A stretch of 64,000 nucleotides of DNA from Halalkalibacter okhensis (lineage in GTDB: Bacteria > Bacillota > Bacilli > Bacillales > Bacillaceae_D): positions 1 to 64,000 of the forward strand of contig NZ_JRJU01000008.1 in the NCBI RefSeq assembly GCF_000787375.1. Direction: 5' to 3'. Below the pieces are notes generated by a model, which worked only from the letters and a program-made list of their open reading frames with translations, searched no databases and had not been told where the DNA came from. Positions 8,559 through 18,518 of this stretch are shown one piece after another. The translations under genes and the position numbers were made by a program. Within the stretch, counting starts at the first letter, position 1. Every line of letters starts with the position of its first letter.

Positions 8559-9659
8559 TTACTTCACAGCAGCCGGTGTATCAGCTGATTCAACTTGAAT
8601 GGCTTTTTCCTGTGCTTCAATACATAATTCTGCCGCTTTAAACGCATGTTCCTGTGTCATTGCATGTTCTGTTCCATTTAAACAATCCAAAATAAATTCT
8701 CCGAAGAATGGGCAGCCTACTTTCCCGTTGCATTCGAAATGCTTTTCTCCTTCGTGATTAACGAGGTACAAATGATCTCCCGAAGAGTCTCTACCAATAT
8801 CGATATATTTTCTCACTTCAATATACCCTTTGGTTCCTAGAATAATCACTCGGCCGTCTCCCCATGTACCGAGACCATCAGGTGTAAACCAATCCACTCG
8901 AAAATAGAACGTAGCTCCGTTATCAGCAACAAGCGTAGCATCTCCATAATCTTCAAACTTTGGATATTGTTTAAAATGGTAGTTTGCTACTTTACTATGT
9001 AGCACTTTTGCATCGTTTGCCCCGGAGTAATGTAGGAATTGTTCAATTTGGTGACTTCCGATATCACATAAAATACCTCCATAATATTTCGGATCAAAGA
9101 ACCAATCTGGTCTAGCATTTGCTCTAGCACGATGTGGACCTGTACCCATGACTTGAATGACTCGGCCAATCGCTCCCTCTTCAATTAATTGACCAGCAAA
9201 AATAGCACTTTCTACATGCAAGCGTTCACTATAGTAGATTCCCCACTTCAAACCAGTTTCTGCCGTTTTTTCCCTTGCTTTTTCTACTTGTTCCTTCGTA
9301 GTAAATGCAGGTTTATCTGCAAAATAATGTTTGCCATGATCTAGCACTCTAAGCCCTAATGCACATCGATCGACTGGAATATTCGCGGAAGCGACTAAGT
9401 GAATCGTTGGATCGTTTAATATTTCATCCTCAGATGCAGCTATCGTCACTTCTGGATACTTCTCTTTGAACCCACTTGCTTTTTTTTCATCTGGGTCATA
9501 TACAGCAACTAGCTCCCCTCCTGCTTCTAGTAAACCATTACACATTCCATAAATATGACCGTGGTCCAATCCAATCGCAGCAAAACGAAACTCGCCTTTT
9601 TCAACAACTCGACTGACTTTCCCTTTAGGCGCATAATTCATGCCATCATTTTTGCTCAT
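8559..9659 (-). CDS. Gfo/Idh/MocA-family oxidoreductase with a GntR operator
   Basis: This 366-residue predicted dehydrogenase has a Rossmann-type N-terminus (FRFAAIGLDHGHIYGM) and an ADKPAFTT segment in place of the usual EKP. GILCDIGSHQIEQFLHY is the C-terminal catalytic region. I use ATG 9659 because AAGGAGG lies 9 bases upstream; an ATG at 9677 would put that site inside the gene. An operator half-site lies about 60 bases before the start, tying the gene to the uronate regulator. The substrate is unknown. Codon use and family are ordinary. Confidence 0.84.
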   Translation of the reverse strand: MSKNDGMNYAPKGKVSRVVEKGEFRFAAIGLDHGHIYGMCNGLLEAGGELVAVYDPDEKKASGFKEKYPEVTIAASEDEILNDPTIHLVASANIPVDRCALGLRVLDHGKHYFADKPAFTTKEQVEKAREKTAETGLKWGIYYSERLHVESAIFAGQLIEEGAIGRVIQVMGTGPHRARANARPDWFFDPKYYGGILCDIGSHQIEQFLHYSGANDAKVLHSKVANYHFKQYPKFEDYGDATLVADNGATFYFRVDWFTPDGLGTWGDGRVIILGTKGYIEVRKYIDIGRDSSGDHLYLVNHEGEKHFECNGKVGCPFFGEFILDCLNGTEHAMTQEHAFKAAELCIEAQEKAIQVESADTPAAVK

Positions 9660-9718
9660 TGTCTCTTCCTCCTTCATATAGCTTTCACTATAACTTATTC
9701 AACTAACATTTTAATCAT

Positions 9719-9732
9719 ACTAGTATGGTATG
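9719..9732. promoter_or_regulatory. Predicted GntR operator, dehydrogenase promoter
   Basis: ACTAGTATGGTATG matches the arm at 4545-4558 at 11 of 14 positions and is centred on a perfect palindrome, CATACTAGTATG (9716-9727). Confidence 0.65.
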
Positions 9733-9783
9733 CTAAATTTTAAAAGACTGTATGAGATGAGTCTAAAAAGCATAGCCAACTTA

Positions 9784-11289
9784 TTAGTATGAAGTAATTA
9801 ACGAATCATCTAAGCCAACGTACGAATCCGTTTCATCCTTTACAGGAGTGATTTCAATCAACGTTAGTTCATTCTTCGATAAGGTGATATCGATCGTTAG
9901 CTCACCATTCATAGACTCACCATGCGATGTTCTAATAAGAGGCTTTGCTGATTGACGCAAGGTTTCTACCATTTCCTTACTAGGAAAACGCGGACGTCCC
10001 ATTTCTTTCCATACTCTCCATGGGTTAGCGTAGTCCTCATTGACAGTTTGACGCTTTATAAATGCATCACCATCTCTAAGTGGAATCGTAAAGGATAATT
10101 CTTTTTCAAACCCTTCTCCTTTTTCCATTACAAGATTCCAAGCAATAAGGGCAATGGCCCCGTCTTTCTTACATGTTACAATGACATCATCATCACGATA
10201 TAAACGTTCTTGACCTAACTTGTTAAAAAACGAGAATAAATGAAAGGTCGGTTTTGGTACTTCATTCATTCCAATCAGCCCGAATCCCCCATGAAACTGC
10301 GCCCTTGGCACATCCCTCTCTTCAAAAATATCACTGAATGTCCAGTACGAAAATGAATCAACATAATCGCCACCCTCACTTAAGATTCGAGCAAGGTACG
10401 TCGCATTTAATGCTGTATCATGAACAGGATTAATAGGACTATAAGACGTATTGTACTCAGTAATATGAAATGGCAAATCAGGAAAAGGAGAAGTCTGAAT
10501 CATTTCCTTTACGTTTTTAAATTCATCAAGCATCTTCGTATGATCCGCGAGTTCTTGATAGTAATAATCTGGCGTTACTTTACTTGGCGGTCTTGATGTA
10601 TAGGCATGACGTGAAACAAAGTCAACAGGAACTTGTTCTTTTTGACAAAAATCAAGAAATTCAACGATCCACTCATCAGAACCTCCACATATAGCAGGAC
10701 CTCCTACTTGAATATCTGGGTGTACTTCTTTTATTGCCATTGCTGTTACTTTATAAAGTTTAAAGTACTCTGTTTTATTAGCATCTTTCCAGAAGTTTAC
10801 TAGATTAGGCTCATTCCAAATTTCAAAAGGCCATTTCAACACTTCTTCTTCTCCATACCGATCTATAAAATGAGAGACTACAGCAATAATTAAATCCTTC
10901 CATTTATTATAGTCATTTGGAGGAGTTACATTCCCCTTCCACGTAAAAACTGTTTCTTCACTTGAAGCGAGCAGTTCTGGCATAAACCCAATTTCAACAA
11001 ATGGCCGTATACCTAACTCCAAATAGGAATCAAAGATTCGATCAATGTATGTGAAATTATAAAATGGTTGCGTTTCCCCATTCACTTCAATTTCACGGTA
11101 AATTCCTACATCATCATGTAACAGGCCATGACCACGAATATATTCAAATCCTATCGATTGTTGCGCTAATTTCAGATGCTCCAAGTAATCCTTCTGTAAT
11201 GCAAGTCCTAAACGCCCGGTCCCAACACAAAATTTCCAGTTGTTATTAAACGTTGCTTCTCCCTCTTTACGAACCTTTATTTTTTTCAT
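9784..11289 (-). CDS. xynB: GH39 beta-xylosidase
   Basis: This 501-residue enzyme of glycoside hydrolase family 39 (clan GH-A) probably releases xylose from xylo-oligosaccharides with retention. The acid/base Glu is in [13 protein letters not shown] near residue 159. The nucleophile Glu is in [11 protein letters not shown] near residue 277. [16 protein letters not shown] and [15 protein letters not shown] are typical N-terminal family blocks. Length matches Geobacillus XynB1 (about 500). It has no signal peptide. It lies directly downstream of the importer genes, so it probably shares their transcript. Confidence 0.94.
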   Translation of the reverse strand: MKKIKVRKEGEATFNNNWKFCVGTGRLGLALQKDYLEHLKLAQQSIGFEYIRGHGLLHDDVGIYREIEVNGETQPFYNFTYIDRIFDSYLELGIRPFVEIGFMPELLASSEETVFTWKGNVTPPNDYNKWKDLIIAVVSHFIDRYGEEEVLKWPFEIWNEPNLVNFWKDANKTEYFKLYKVTAMAIKEVHPDIQVGGPAICGGSDEWIVEFLDFCQKEQVPVDFVSRHAYTSRPPSKVTPDYYYQELADHTKMLDEFKNVKEMIQTSPFPDLPFHITEYNTSYSPINPVHDTALNATYLARILSEGGDYVDSFSYWTFSDIFEERDVPRAQFHGGFGLIGMNEVPKPTFHLFSFFNKLGQERLYRDDDVIVTCKKDGAIALIAWNLVMEKGEGFEKELSFTIPLRDGDAFIKRQTVNEDYANPWRVWKEMGRPRFPSKEMVETLRQSAKPLIRTSHGESMNGELTIDITLSKNELTLIEITPVKDETDSYVGLDDSLITSY

Positions 11290-11318
11290 AAAAATCCCTT
11301 CTTTTCAATATTACTCTT

Positions 11319-12200
11319 TTACTCTTTCTCAGCACCTAATACAATACCTTTCACAAAGTATTTTTGAATGAATGGATAAACCACTAACATTGGTAAAGCG
11401 GCAATAAAGATTTGTGCAGATTGAACTGTTCGTTGTGACAAGTTCCGCAATGTTTCAGCATCAGTAATTTGGCTAAAATCTTGTTGAACAATAATCGTTT
11501 GCAAAAAGGTCTGCAAAGGATAATTTCTAGCATCGTTATTATAGATCATGCCATCAAACCAAGAATTCCAGTGAAAGACCATGGTAAATAATGATACGGT
11601 TGCTATGGCTGGAACCGCGATCGGCAAATAGATTTTCAAGAAAATTTGAAAATGGTTAGCTCCATCAATCGTTGCAGACTCTTCCAAGGATTTTGGAACA
11701 GATGTCCGGAAGAAATTTAATAATAAGATTAAATTAAACGCATTAATTGCTGTTGGTAATACCAATGCCCAAATGGTATTTGTTAACCCTAAGCCTGTTA
11801 CAACCATGTACGTTGGTACTAATCCACCATTAAAAATCATCGTAAAGACGAAGAACCATACGTATAATTTTCTGCCTTTAAATTCTTCATCATATTTCGC
11901 TAGAGAATAAGCTGCACAAAGCATTGCCCCCATTGAAATAGCAGTTCCTAATACAACACGTAAGACTGAGATCATGAAAGAACGAATAAAATTATCGTTT
12001 CCTATTGTTCGTTCATAAGCATCTATTGTAAAATCAATCGGCCAAAAAGTAACAATATTCGCTGCTGCCGCTGCACTTCCACTTAACGATACGGCCAAAA
12101 TATGTACCAGTGGTAAAATGCACAGTAATGCCATCAAGATGAGAAAGCTATAATTAAATACCGTGAAAATGGTATAGCTTTTCGTTTTATAGACACGCAT
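11319..12200 (-). CDS. Carbohydrate ABC transporter permease (LplC/AguG-like)
   Basis: This 293-residue CUT1-type permease has six membrane segments and the inner-membrane EAA loop, seen as EESATIDGANHFQIFLKIYLP near residues 190-210. The C-terminal FVKGIVLGAEKE is the usual ending of the LplC/YtcP type. It lies 12 bases after the partner permease and 29 bases before GH39. No ATPase gene is present, which is usual for this subfamily because a shared MsmX-type ATPase serves many importers. Substrate is probably an acidic xylo-oligosaccharide such as aldotetraouronate, from context. Confidence 0.92.
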   Translation of the reverse strand: MRVYKTKSYTIFTVFNYSFLILMALLCILPLVHILAVSLSGSAAAAANIVTFWPIDFTIDAYERTIGNDNFIRSFMISVLRVVLGTAISMGAMLCAAYSLAKYDEEFKGRKLYVWFFVFTMIFNGGLVPTYMVVTGLGLTNTIWALVLPTAINAFNLILLLNFFRTSVPKSLEESATIDGANHFQIFLKIYLPIAVPAIATVSLFTMVFHWNSWFDGMIYNNDARNYPLQTFLQTIIVQQDFSQITDAETLRNLSQRTVQSAQIFIAALPMLVVYPFIQKYFVKGIVLGAEKE

Positions 12201-12212
12201 AGGAAATCCCTC

Positions 12213-13178
12213 CTAGAAAATTCTCCAGTTCGCATACTTGTAAGCTAAACGATAACCTACAACAATTAAAACCAAACTAATAACTGACTTGAATAAACCA
12301 ACAGCTGTACCGTAACTAAAGTCACCACTAACTAATGACACACGGTATACATAAGTATCGATAATATCCCCAGTTTGATAAACTAATGGATTATATAGGT
12401 TAAAAATTTGGTCAAACCCTGCATTTAAAACATTTCCAAGTGATAATGTACCAACAACAATAATGATTGGTAGCATGGCTGGCAACGTGATATAAAGAGT
12501 TTGTTTCCAACGATTCGCACCATCAACAACAGCAGCTTCATATAAACTAGGATTTACAGCTGTAATAGCCGCTAAAAAGACGATCGTATTAAATCCAGTT
12601 TCTTTCCAAAGATCACTAATAATTACGGTTGTTCTAAACCAATCATTACTTCCTAAGAAAAAGATTGGATCGACTCCAAAGAAACCTATGAATTGATTGA
12701 CAAGACCTCCATCTGGAGATAATAAATCTAGTAAAATACCACCTAGAATAACCCAGGATAGAAAGTAAGGTAAATAAATAATGGTTTGAACCGTTCTCTT
12801 GACGGCCATTTTGTACATTTCATTCAATAATAATGCGACTGTAATTGGGACAATTAATCCAAAGATAATTTTCAGCATAGAAATGATAAGAGTGTTCCAG
12901 ATAACCTGTCTCGCATAATCGTACTCAAACATCGTTCGAAAATGTTCAAGCCCTACCCATTGTGACTCCCATATTCCTAACCATGGCTTAAAATCCTGAA
13001 ACGCCATGACGATCCCAAACATGGGAGCATATTGGAAAATAAGTCCTAAAATGAGTGCTGGTATCAAAAGTACATGAAGTTGCCACGTTCTTTTCAGGTC
13101 CCATTTTTGTTTTTTCTTTTTAAGTTTTGGTTCTTTCGTAACTTGATTCGTCTTATTATGAACAACTTGCTGACTCAT
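12213..13178 (-). CDS. Carbohydrate ABC transporter permease (LplB/AguF-like)
   Basis: This 321-residue permease has a basic N-terminal tail (KEPKLKKKKQKWDLKRTW) and six membrane segments. The EAA loop reads YEAAVVDGANRWKQTLYITLP near residues 212-232. LIPALILGLIFQYAPMFGI and FKPWLGIWESQWVGLEHF are hallmarks of the LplB type. It pairs with the next permease. A hairpin separates it from the binding-protein gene upstream, so it is expected to be expressed below that protein. Confidence 0.92.
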   Translation of the reverse strand: MSQQVVHNKTNQVTKEPKLKKKKQKWDLKRTWQLHVLLIPALILGLIFQYAPMFGIVMAFQDFKPWLGIWESQWVGLEHFRTMFEYDYARQVIWNTLIISMLKIIFGLIVPITVALLLNEMYKMAVKRTVQTIIYLPYFLSWVILGGILLDLLSPDGGLVNQFIGFFGVDPIFFLGSNDWFRTTVIISDLWKETGFNTIVFLAAITAVNPSLYEAAVVDGANRWKQTLYITLPAMLPIIIVVGTLSLGNVLNAGFDQIFNLYNPLVYQTGDIIDTYVYRVSLVSGDFSYGTAVGLFKSVISLVLIVVGYRLAYKYANWRIF

Positions 13179-13218
13179 GACTTTCCCTCCTATACCTAAA
13201 GAAAGTAACTAGTTAAAA

Positions 13219-13270
13219 GCAAGGTGCGAACAAAAAATTTAATAAACGACTAATTGTTCGCACCTTTTTT
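13219..13270 (-). terminator. Intra-operon terminator or attenuator after the binding-protein gene
   Basis: AAGGTGCGAACAA (13221-13233) pairs with TTGTTCGCACCTT (13254-13266), a 13-bp stem followed by a TTGCTTTT tail on the minus strand. It would stop most transcripts after the lipoprotein gene, giving more binding protein than permease. Confidence 0.75.
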
Positions 13271-13291
13271 GCTTTTATTTAGATCATCTTA

Positions 13292-14953
13292 TTAGCGAAC
13301 GGATTCATACCATTCGTTTACTTCTTGTGTAACTTGCTCCCCACCAGAACTTAACCAATCTTCAACAAATTGATCAAATGCATCTAATGGCTTGTTTCCA
13401 TAGATAATGTCAACAAAAAGCTCATCTTCTAATCGTTCTAAATGCTCAGATCTCGAACTCATCGTATCAGTAGGCGGTCCCGAAAACTCATTAACGATAC
13501 GAATCTCATTTTGTTTATTAACAATTGCCGCTGCATGAATGTAATCTTTTTCTCTACCAGCAAGATTAGCTTCATATCCATTTACAGGATCTCTGCCTGT
13601 ATCATGAAATTCCTCTAGTAAACCATACATTTCATATGGAATTGTTGGAATATTCGTAGGTAAGAAATATCTACCTGGATCAACATGATCTTCCCCAGTA
13701 ATTTCTTCAAATTGTGCAATATCATAAACCGGCTCGCCGTCTTGCATTACATAATCATAACCTTCAAATAAACCATGTGGAAAATGCTCTGATTCACCTA
13801 ATGTGTAGCCAAGAATTGCATCCCAATATTCAAAGAACTTATCCATATGCTCAAATTCTCTATTAAATAGGAACGAACCAACAATTAATCCCTCACCTCT
13901 ACGTCCAGCCTCTCCATTTGGTCCAGATACGTGCGGGAATGGTTTTACTACAGCATCTGGAACAACTTGTGCAATTTCACCAATTGGATAACCATGTGCC
14001 CAAGGTGGAGCTGCCATAATTCCAGACCTTCCTGAAATAAAGCTTTCTTGTGCATCACCAGCACTTAAAATTGCAAAATCTGTTGATAAATAACCACTTT
14101 CATACCATTCGTTAATTTTAGATAACCCATCTTTAACGTTTGGTTGGATGGAGCCGTAAACTAGAGAACCATCATCAGCTTGACTCCAGTTACCAGGAAC
14201 ATAATCACCAAATGCACCAAATACCCAGCTTGAGTCAGCTATGTTTCCACCACGGAAACCTTCGTCCCCAGCTGCAAACGTAATCCCAATCGTATCGTCT
14301 CTTCCAGATTCATTTGGATCTTCATTAACAAATACATCCATAATATGTTCTAATTCTTCAAGTGTTTCTGGAGCTTCTAAATCAAATTTATCAAGCCAGT
14401 CTTGGCGAATCCAAAGAAGCGTATCTGAACCGTTACCACCAGAGTATCTTGGAACACCGAAACGTTCTGCATCTTCATTCGTTGATGGATAAAAGGCTTC
14501 TGGAAATCTTTCGAAAAGCTCTTTGACCCTAGGTGTAGCATGCTCTTCAATTGCTTCATCAATTGACATGACTAGTCCTGATTGGATTAAGTCTGCTTTA
14601 ATATTATTATTTGAAACTAAGAAAACATCTGGCAATTTTTCGCGTGATGACATCATTAGGCGAAGCTGAGTATTAAATTGTTCATCATTTGGTTGCGTCC
14701 ATTCTGTTACAAATTTAATACCAAGTTCCTCTTCCGCCCATCTTGTTACTACGTTATCGTGTACATCCTCGCCATCTTTAAATACGGTACCGTCATCAAG
14801 AACTCGAGCTGTTGTGATCGTTACGGCTTCGCCACTATCCTCTGTACTTGGATCTGAACTTGGATCTGTTGCTGCCTCTTCATTTGAACAAGCTGCCAAA
14901 ATACCAAAAGTAAGTAGTAAAGATAAAAGCGTAAATAATGATTTTTTAAGCAT
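13292..14953 (-). CDS. Lipoprotein sugar-binding protein of the ABC importer (LplA/AguE-like)
   Basis: This 553-residue extracellular binding protein has a signal peptide and lipobox ILAAC (Cys near residue 22) followed by an acidic Ser/Thr linker. LMMSSREKLPDVFLVSN and SGIMAAPPWAHGYP are typical of the large LplA-type binding proteins. It heads the importer operon, with both permeases and GH39 downstream. Its long leader carries two predicted GntR operators and cre sites, so induction by uronate and glucose repression are likely. The ligand is inferred to be an acidic xylo-oligosaccharide. Confidence 0.9.
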   Translation of the reverse strand: MLKKSLFTLLSLLLTFGILAACSNEEAATDPSSDPSTEDSGEAVTITTARVLDDGTVFKDGEDVHDNVVTRWAEEELGIKFVTEWTQPNDEQFNTQLRLMMSSREKLPDVFLVSNNNIKADLIQSGLVMSIDEAIEEHATPRVKELFERFPEAFYPSTNEDAERFGVPRYSGGNGSDTLLWIRQDWLDKFDLEAPETLEELEHIMDVFVNEDPNESGRDDTIGITFAAGDEGFRGGNIADSSWVFGAFGDYVPGNWSQADDGSLVYGSIQPNVKDGLSKINEWYESGYLSTDFAILSAGDAQESFISGRSGIMAAPPWAHGYPIGEIAQVVPDAVVKPFPHVSGPNGEAGRRGEGLIVGSFLFNREFEHMDKFFEYWDAILGYTLGESEHFPHGLFEGYDYVMQDGEPVYDIAQFEEITGEDHVDPGRYFLPTNIPTIPYEMYGLLEEFHDTGRDPVNGYEANLAGREKDYIHAAAIVNKQNEIRIVNEFSGPPTDTMSSRSEHLERLEDELFVDIIYGNKPLDAFDQFVEDWLSSGGEQVTQEVNEWYESVR

Positions 14954-14982
14954 TTTCTTTCCTCCTTAATTATTTTTTATAA

Positions 14983-14996
14983 TGAAAACGCTGACA
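14983..14996. promoter_or_regulatory. cre site upstream of the importer operon
   Basis: TGAAAACGCTGACA fits the relaxed CcpA consensus TGNAANCGNWNNCA at every fixed position. It lies 30 bases before the binding-protein start. Confidence 0.65.
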
Positions 14997-15064
14997 ATAA
15001 AGTGTATTATTTGTTCTTTTCATCACCCCTTTCAAATAATGCACTTTCACACCATTCTAGATAT

Positions 15065-15078
15065 ACTAGTATGGTAGT
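15065..15078. promoter_or_regulatory. Predicted GntR operator 1, importer promoter
   Basis: ACTAGTATGGTAGT differs from the gntR operator arm ACTTGTATGGTAGT at one base. It lies 112 bases before the binding-protein start. Confidence 0.7.
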
Positions 15079-15166
15079 GTTCTTTGATAAGGTACAACGA
15101 TAGAAATCTCCTTAAAAAATCAACTGAAAACCCTTTCAAAAAAAACAACGACTGCCATATTAATGC

Positions 15167-15180
15167 ATTACCATACAAGA
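15167..15180. promoter_or_regulatory. Predicted GntR operator 2, importer promoter
   Basis: ATTACCATACAAGA matches the opposite-strand operator arm ACTACCATACAAGT at 12 of 14 positions. It lies 102 bases from operator 1 in inverted orientation. Confidence 0.55.
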
Positions 15181-15268
15181 TTTGCTGTGTTTATTAACAC
15201 ATGAATATCCCCCATGCTTTTCAACCGTCCATTATTTTACTAGTGCGTTCTTTCTTCCACCACCTCTT

Positions 15269-15348
15269 AGTAAGCGTTTTCATTAAGAGTTAAATGAGAA
15301 ACTCTTTCGACGTTCAGTAACTCAACTTTTTTCTATTAAGCTGAACGT
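15269..15348. promoter_or_regulatory. Upstream part of the 626-base importer leader: cre-like site and inverted repeat
   Basis: The stretch 14954-15579 has no gene. Besides the sites listed separately, it holds a cre-like AGTAAGCGTTTTCA at 15269-15282 (one mismatch) and an 8-bp inverted repeat, ACGTTCAG (15310-15317) and CTGAACGT (15341-15348), spaced 23 bases apart. The repeat has no T run, so it could be an operator or an untranslated-leader hairpin. Confidence 0.45.
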
Positions 15349-15478
15349 ATCTGTTCTGTTTTGTTTTCTTTGCTGCTTATAAGTAAATTATACAAAACTC
15401 TTTCGTCCAAAAAAACTAAGCAAAATATAGTTTACACTTAAAAAAGTATATATGTTTATTTAACATTTCAGAAAAGAA

Positions 15479-15505
15479 GGGAAATTCCTCCTGAAGAACT
15501 TTCCC
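15479..15505 (-). terminator. Probable terminator after yesL-like gene
   Basis: GGGAAATTC pairs with GAACTTTCCC across a short loop. TTCTTTTCT follows on the minus strand. Confidence 0.5.
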
Positions 15506-15579
15506 TCATTCTCATGATACAGTCAAAGTACTAAATACTGGGGGCTGGAAAGCGTAGCACCATGGATAATCCCCTCATC

Positions 15580-16221
15580 CTACGTGCCATGTCTTAATTC
15601 TGTAATTTGTCGTCTCAACTCAAGTTGCTTGAAAGCAAAGTATGATGATCCCATGACGATATAACCAATTGCACTTACTCCAAAAAGTGGAATTAAGCCA
15701 GGGATGTACATAAATAAGTAGTATCCAATAAATAAAACGATCGCCATTACAATCGTCATGACTGGACTTAATACCCCTATTAATAGTGCGTGTTTCATAT
15801 ATTGAAAGAACTTCAAATCATAATGAACATAGACTGGAATAATATAGGCAAGCATAATTAAATAAGCAAATACAACGATAATCAAAATTGCATTTAGTAT
15901 TAGTTGAATGATTCCTCCCATTTGGGAGAGTAGTTGAAAATCAATATATAATATATACGCAATCGCAAATAAGAAAATAAATAATAAATTACTCTTCATA
16001 AATTCTTTTTTATAAGTAGCAAAAAAGAGCTTAAATATTGGAGTATCCGTTTCGCCTTTAAACCATTTTCTAATAATTGTAAACATAGATACTGTAGCAG
16101 GCATGATCCCGAAAAAGACCAGTCCTAATGCTGTAAATAAAATCCACAGTAGATTGATATAGGCAAGTCTCATTACCCATTCACTAGCTCGGTAAAACCC
16201 ACCCATAATTCCTTGCATCAT
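15580..16221 (-). CDS. YesL-like DUF624 membrane protein
   Basis: This 213-residue integral membrane protein of the YesL/DUF624 family has about five hydrophobic segments. It shows the usual N-terminal WVMRLAYINLLWILFTALGLVFFG and the PATVSMFTIIRKWFKGETDTPIF loop. Family members sit in sugar-importer operons beside LplABC-like or YesMN genes; their function is unproven and may be importer assembly or regulation. Here it lies between GH67 alpha-glucuronidase and the importer, as in Geobacillus glucuronoxylan clusters. A second copy is at 53740-54384. Confidence 0.85.
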   Translation of the reverse strand: MMQGIMGGFYRASEWVMRLAYINLLWILFTALGLVFFGIMPATVSMFTIIRKWFKGETDTPIFKLFFATYKKEFMKSNLLFIFLFAIAYILYIDFQLLSQMGGIIQLILNAILIIVVFAYLIMLAYIIPVYVHYDLKFFQYMKHALLIGVLSPVMTIVMAIVLFIGYYLFMYIPGLIPLFGVSAIGYIVMGSSYFAFKQLELRRQITELRHGT

Positions 16222-16290
16222 TTTCCCCTCCGTATAGTGATCAACTTTTTATGAAACTTATAATAGGCTACCATCTTACTAATTAGAAAA

Positions 16291-16387
16291 ATGAGGATGA
16301 CTACAAATTAATATTCCCGAAAATAGTAACACCCGTATCTGTTTATATACGTGTATGTCTCGGAGTTATAACTTGAATCATCCTCAT
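16291..16387 (-). promoter_or_regulatory. Extended structured element ending in a T run, upstream of yesL-like gene
   Basis: A 10-bp closing stem (ATGAGGATGA 16291-16300 with TCATCCTCAT 16378-16387) encloses 77 bases holding nested inner stems: CCGA/TCGG, and ACAC-GTAT/ATAC-GTGT with a 2-base bulge. On the minus strand it follows the GH67 stop by 14 bases and ends in TTTTTCT. It may be an elaborate terminator or an attenuating leader RNA for the yesL-like gene. Confidence 0.5.
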
Positions 16388-16401
16388 CACTTTAATATGA
16401 T

Positions 16402-18459
16402 TTAATAGATCGTTCTATTTTTTTCATCTTGAATACCAGACTTACGCAAGAAGTACGTATTAATAATATCTCGCCACTGTTTTGCATGATCAATTTGTCC
16501 AGTAAGTCGGTCCAAAATATTTTGATAACACTCCTGATCAACTTTTCCTTCTAAGCTACTCCAGCGCTCTTTTAAACCTATCGCCTGTTCAACCCCTTCA
16601 AAATGAGTATCATAGATATGTTGGATAACGGTCTTTCCAGATTTAAGTTTATGTGTATATGGAACATGGTGGAAAAATAACAATAGCTCATCTGGGCATG
16701 TATCTAATGATTCATACATGCTAGCATTTTCATCAAAATACTGTGCTGTATATCCTGTTCCGCTAGCAACCGTTCGATCAACTCCTATTCCGTCACAATC
16801 AGCAAAGTGATAGGTTCCCCAGACAGAGTATTCATATCCATCAACATTCGGTCCATAATGATGATCCGGATTAACCATCCAACCAACACCAAGTGGAGAT
16901 GTATAATTTTCGTATATTGGCCATGAATCCTTGAGAATGATAGATACTTGCTCTACCACGTCAGGGTCATTTCCAAATGTGGCATGAATCCATTCATTTG
17001 TAATTTCTTCAACAGAAAGATCAGGATTCCAAATCAAACGACCAAACCCAAATAGATTTGCCTGAGCGAGCTGGTGTCCGGTCCAATTCGTATCGTTACC
17101 AATATTTGAAACGGCTGTAATCCCACTAAAACGATTTTTAAATGTGGAACCATCAACAATTCGTTTAATAGGAGTTCCTTCCCCTTTAGCATACGTTTCA
17201 AATTCCAGAATCTCTTTCCATTGAGGAATTAAGTAGCAAACGTGCTTTTGCTGTCCAGTATATTCCTGTGTTATTTGAAACTCTAACATTTGATTCGTTT
17301 CATTCATGGCTCCAAATAGGGGAGATACTGCTTCGCGCACTTGAAAATCCATTGGGCCATTTTTGATTTGCAGAATGACATTTTCATGGAATTGTCCATC
17401 TAACGGCTTAAAGTGATCATACGCTGCCCTTGCACGATCTGTCTTACGATCACGCCAATCTTGCATACAATTGTAGACGAAGCATCTCCAAATCACAATT
17501 CCTCCGAAAGGCTCCAATGCTTCTGCTAGCATATTCGAACCATCTGCATGATTTCTTCCATACGTAAAAGGTCCAGGGCGATGTTCTGAGTCTGCTTTGA
17601 CGACAAATCCCCCAAAGTCAGGAATATAACTGTAAACATCTTTTACTTTTTCCTTCCACCAATTTCGAACGTTATCGTCTAGTGGATCAGCCGTCTCTAA
17701 ATCGCCTAATTGAATAGGACTAGCGTAATTAACACTTAAAAACGTTTTAATCCCATAACCCCGAAAGATTTCTGCCACTTTTGCTACATGAGGTAGAAAG
17801 TCATTTGTAATAAGCTTGGTTTCAACGGCATGAACATTTACGTTATTAATGGAGATTCCGTTGATTCCAACTGAAGAGAGCAACCTAGCATAATCTTTAA
17901 TTCGTTCAAGGTTGTTTGTGAACTGATTATTCTCATAAAAAATAGATTCACCAGCATATCCGCGCTCAATACTTCCATCCATATTATCCCACTGGTTAAT
18001 CATTCTTAACTGATTCGTCGGGTTCTCTCTCAAATTGACGGTCTCTAAGTTGGTTCTAGTTTGAATGAGTCTTAACAAGTGAAAGCTTGCATATAGAATA
18101 CCGATATCTGTTTTACCAGCTAACAAAACGGCCGAGCCATTATCTGTTTTTTTTGCTTGAATAATATAACCATCATCATTTAATTCATTTGATGCATCAT
18201 CCCCTTCTTCTATTTTTGATAAAACAATAGAATAGGAACTTTGAACAGAATCGCTTAGCGCCGGCTTTTGCCCTGTCATGTTTGTGAATGCTTTGATGAG
18301 TTCCTCTATAGCTGATTCGATAACTGTCGTACAAGTACCGGAACTTACAATAGCAGAAAGCCACTTCCCATTTTCATTCATCCAATCTTGGTCTTCAATC
18401 TTTTCATATCTTAACCAACCTTTGTATGCTTCTGTTAGCTCTTTAACGCTCATGCTCAT
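16402..18459 (-). CDS. aguA: GH67 alpha-glucuronidase
   Basis: This 685-residue inverting enzyme removes 4-O-methylglucuronic acid from the non-reducing end of aldouronic xylo-oligosaccharides. Length matches Geobacillus AguA (about 680). The acid Glu is in [21 protein letters not shown] near residue 290. The catalytic-base pair is in [17 protein letters not shown] (Asp) and [12 protein letters not shown] (Glu). [22 protein letters not shown] is a family block. It has no signal peptide, so it acts in the cytoplasm on imported substrate. AAGGAGG precedes the ATG. It supplies glucuronate to UxaC. Confidence 0.96.
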   Translation of the reverse strand: MSMSVKELTEAYKGWLRYEKIEDQDWMNENGKWLSAIVSSGTCTTVIESAIEELIKAFTNMTGQKPALSDSVQSSYSIVLSKIEEGDDASNELNDDGYIIQAKKTDNGSAVLLAGKTDIGILYASFHLLRLIQTRTNLETVNLRENPTNQLRMINQWDNMDGSIERGYAGESIFYENNQFTNNLERIKDYARLLSSVGINGISINNVNVHAVETKLITNDFLPHVAKVAEIFRGYGIKTFLSVNYASPIQLGDLETADPLDDNVRNWWKEKVKDVYSYIPDFGGFVVKADSEHRPGPFTYGRNHADGSNMLAEALEPFGGIVIWRCFVYNCMQDWRDRKTDRARAAYDHFKPLDGQFHENVILQIKNGPMDFQVREAVSPLFGAMNETNQMLEFQITQEYTGQQKHVCYLIPQWKEILEFETYAKGEGTPIKRIVDGSTFKNRFSGITAVSNIGNDTNWTGHQLAQANLFGFGRLIWNPDLSVEEITNEWIHATFGNDPDVVEQVSIILKDSWPIYENYTSPLGVGWMVNPDHHYGPNVDGYEYSVWGTYHFADCDGIGVDRTVASGTGYTAQYFDENASMYESLDTCPDELLLFFHHVPYTHKLKSGKTVIQHIYDTHFEGVEQAIGLKERWSSLEGKVDQECYQNILDRLTGQIDHAKQWRDIINTYFLRKSGIQDEKNRTIY

Positions 18460-18518
18460 TATTGTTTCCTCCTTGATTTACTTTTACTTTCATACAACTG
18501 ATGATAACGATGAATCAT

